Below, piece by piece: positions 45,080-47,329 of a stretch of DNA of 47,329 nt (positions are counted from its first letter, which is position 1; every line of letters begins with the position of its first letter). The stretch covers positions 1,091,821 to 1,139,149 of the forward strand of contig BFEA01000186.1 of the NCBI GenBank assembly GCA_003427395.1, in the 5' to 3' direction. A program made the translations under genes and the position numbers. This DNA comes from Chara braunii (lineage: Eukaryota > Streptophyta > Charophyceae > Charales > Characeae). Below the pieces are notes generated by a model. That model was not told where the DNA came from, did not search any database, and saw nothing but the letters and a program-made list of their open reading frames with translations.

Positions 45080-45280
45080 GAAAAGTTGCAAGTACTGGGA
45101 CATTTTGCAAACATGGCCAGTACCCGGTGGGGTATTTTGCAAAGGTGACCGGTCCAACCGACGCCAGGGACATTTTGCAAAGCATTTTTTGTGTCAGAGG
45201 GGTATTCCGCTCTATCCAGATCTTTTAGGGGCATTTTGGCATATATCTCAACTTATAGGGGTATTTCGTAAATTATTCCC
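45080..45280 (+). repeat. Dispersed repeat with GGGGTATTTTGCAAA words, plus copy
   Basis: Variants of GGGACATTTTGCAAA, GGGGTATTTTGCAAA, GGGGCATTTTGGCATA and GGGGTATTTCGTAAA recur four or more times. The part from 45190 matches 33630-33735 in reverse. The family is unidentified. Confidence 0.65.
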
Positions 45281-45349
45281 CCAAAAAAGCAAAAACAAAA
45301 AAAAAACAAAAGACCAATTCGATTGAGGAACCCGACGCCCTCCTCTGCA

Positions 45350-45960
45350 TGTGAACCAGAGGGCCACTCCCTGCGTTTCCTTTTGTCTTTCTGTTTTCGG
45401 CATGTTTCCCGCGCGTTCGATATTGTTTTTGGTTTGTCCTCGTCCCTGTCGTCTCGTCAGTCGTGATGTTTTTGGTTTGTCCTCACCGGTGCCCCGGAGA
45501 CAACGGCCGGCCCCCCTGCAGGTGCCCAGCTCGCCGGTCGTCTGTGGGTGTTACGGGACTTGCCTCGGGACAGCCGCTTGGCAAGACGTGCGTTCAGCGG
45601 TACCTCCCTGTGCACATCCGTTGGTTCGACTCTGGCAGAGGCGAACGGTCAGACAGGAAACCTGCAACGGCTCAGAAAACCGAACACCGCAGCCCGCGCG
45701 AGTGGACATTTTGCATATCGCACGTTCGTGAAGCTTTGCTCAGGACAGATCGAAACCGCCATTGGAGCCGAGGACCGCCGCTGATGATCTCCGCGTTGTG
45801 GCGCGGTTGCAGATGTGCGGGAGGAGGGACGGGCAGGAGAGTGAAGTGCTCAGAAAGAAAGTGCGGGGAACATCTCCGTTATGAATTGGCGCCCAAGTGG
45901 CGGTTCGGTTGTTCTCACACACGCTACGGCAGTCTGTTGGCTATATTACTGTAGTGTATC
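45350..45960 (+). other. GC-rich stretch with overlapping open frames
   Basis: Two plus frames are open here: 45351-45731 (126 codons) and 45463-45954 (163 codons). Openness in two overlapping frames is usual for GC-rich DNA. The peptides are rich in Cys, Arg and Pro and show no recognisable domain. I do not call a gene, although a divergent exon cannot be excluded. Confidence 0.25.
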
Positions 45961-46925
45961 CAGTGAAACGTGGGAAAGAGATCGAGGGGGAAAGGTTGAT
46001 GGAGGAGTAAGGTCGACATGACATTGCGTAGGGCACTACGCCGGGCTCTCAGTCGTGTCGGGAGCAAAACTTGAGGCCGTGTCATGATCTGACACGACGA
46101 AAAGTTCGCGTCCAAGAGAGAGAGAGAGAGAGAGGACAGGGAAAAGAAAGATAGGCGTGATCTATATAGTTGACTATGGACTAGAGGTCGAAAGAAGAAA
46201 CTATTTCGGGGGGAGTGCTGAGAGTGAGAGAGAGATCGGCAGGCGGCCGTGGACGAACGGCAATAATAGCGTGGCTGTAGCGTAGGTTCTCACTTCTTGC
46301 CGGTTGACCATGTCACGGCTAACTTCGAGACATGTTGGCTGTCGACTTCGCTAAGCAGGCCATCTGATCGAGAGAGTCGTCAACATGCTTCTTTCAACTT
46401 CTTCTCCTTCGTGCGATACTTGTCCATCCTCGCCCTTTTCTTCCTCATAAATGACGCACGTATTTTCTCATTTTTCCCCTAAGTTCACACAGCCTTTCTT
46501 GCTCCGTGCAGACCACGTGAGTGAGAGACTTCCTCATCGTCACCCTTACTACGTCTTCCTCAGTTCCCTCGTCTATTTCGACTCTTCCTGTTTGTCGTGG
46601 CCTCTGTTGGCGGAGTTGGCGATCCGCTCGGTTGTTTTCCAGTGAAAGGGTGCCCGCTGACCAGAGGTTGTTCATGGCGTGACCTTCGCACGCGTTTCCT
46701 TTTCGCGGTCCGGTTCTTGAAATGAGGCGGACTGATGGGTTCAGGACAATCGGGAGTGGGTGACCCCAACCAATGGCGATGAAACGGCGTGGCAAGGGAT
46801 GAGTTAAGGTGCAGCGGCAGATGGTCGATTTATTGATTGATTGATAGCTAAGTACGCTATCCTCGGGGGCATTGTGGTGCTTGGTCGGGGGGATCGCGAG
46901 GTGTGACGGGCGGGTGGGCGGGAGG
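45960..46925. other. No supported feature
   Basis: Mixed sequence with a short (GA)n near 46115-46133. The minus frame 46445-46795 is open for 116 codons but starts at TTG and has no recognisable domain. I see nothing else. Confidence 0.4.
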
Positions 46926-47194
46926 CAGAGGCCGTGGGAATGATTAGTGATAACGGAACCTTGTACCGTGACGAGTTCCTTTGTGCAATCATCGGGCGTG
47001 CGGGAGGTTGTTGGCGTGGCTCGACTCCATGACGTCCGGAGACGACCTGCCGACGCTGGCAGAGGCCGTGGGAATGATTAGTGATAACGGAACCTTGTAC
47101 CCGTGACGAGTTCCTTTGTGCAATCATCGGGCGTGCGGGAGGTTGTTGGCGTGGCTCGACTCCATGACGTCCGGAGACGACCTGCCGACGCTGC
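46926..47194. repeat. 134-bp tandem duplication
   Basis: 46926-47059 is repeated at 47060-47194 with one extra C as the only difference I can see. Each copy runs from CAGAGGCCGTGGGAATG to GACCTGCCGACGCTG. Such identity points to a very recent duplication or an assembly effect. Confidence 0.9.
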
Positions 47195-47267
47195 TGGTTA
47201 AAGAAGGGTGCTGCTAGTCTGTCTGGTAGTGTGAGTCTGTTTCTCTGTGAGCGTGCGCGGGCGCACC

Positions 47268-47329
47268 TGTGCATGTGTGTGTGTATGTCACAGAGACACA
47301 CACACACAAACACACACACACACACACAC
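47268..47329. repeat. (TG)n/(AC)n at the window end
   Basis: GTGTGTGTGTATG, then a run of ACAC to the last base. The contig may stop here because of the microsatellite. Confidence 0.85.

Noticed and set aside
46804-47325. 173-codon minus-strand ORF at the right end
   Set aside because: It runs through (AC)n and both copies of the 134-bp duplication, which shifts the frame between copies, and it lacks a real ATG at its start.

Overview
The window reads as repeat-dominated eukaryotic nuclear DNA. It has long (AT)n, (AC)n and (CT)n runs, one assembly gap, plausible splice donors, no operon-like packing and no intact long gene. The best-preserved protein signals belong to a decayed Penelope-like retroelement (PLE) whose GIY-YIG endonuclease lies before the reverse transcriptase. 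That permuted order is known from the Chlamys/Naiad PLEs, which occur in green algae and other lineages. A streptophyte or other green alga (Chara-like) is my best guess for the host, but this is recall of protein style and not a database match.

Positions 1-32772 hold three head-to-tail copies of a large, apparently non-coding unit. Unit 1 is 1-12880, unit 2 is 12881-23898, and unit 3 is 23899 to about 32772 (truncated). Each unit begins with the same ACCCTTACAAGGGT hairpin-like start. The copies differ by roughly a tenth over most of their length, with three exceptions. About 1.85 kb looks identical between units 1 and 2. Unit 2 lacks about 1.5 kb that units 1 and 3 have. An (AT)n site carries a different insertion, or none, in each copy. 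A tRNA-like SINE head precedes the (AT)n site in every copy.

The most unusual structure is an array of about 17 short inverted repeats in each unit (6124-7278, 18526-19778, 29290-30540). All share a core, CCCT or CCCC, then TAAGTT, then AGGG or GGGG. Outside the core each hairpin has its own 6-12 bp stem, and both arms change together so that pairing is kept. The last nine positions of the array are spaced about 63 bp apart. I recognise no described family with this design. A conserved loop on freely varying but paired stems is what a structure recognised by a protein (RNA hairpin or DNA cruciform) would show. Further conserved hairpins lie elsewhere in the unit, notably at 8577-8850.

Positions 32773-34450 are a mosaic: a long G tract, a perfect 13-bp hairpin, a second tRNA-like sequence, a GC-rich stretch, a dispersed repeat and a (CT)n tract interrupted by 204 N. 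Positions 34451-42296 are the PLE on the minus strand. It has two ~1.29 kb direct pseudo-LTRs, a CCHC zinc-knuckle ORF, a SAP-like segment, a GIY-YIG domain and an RT with motifs A, B and C, broken by stops and frameshifts.

Positions 42297-47329 are mostly non-coding. At 43076-43141 on the plus strand is a convincing type I hammerhead ribozyme with all core residues and three stems. The rest holds microsatellites, dispersed repeats, short open frames of doubtful meaning and a 134-bp tandem duplication near the right end.
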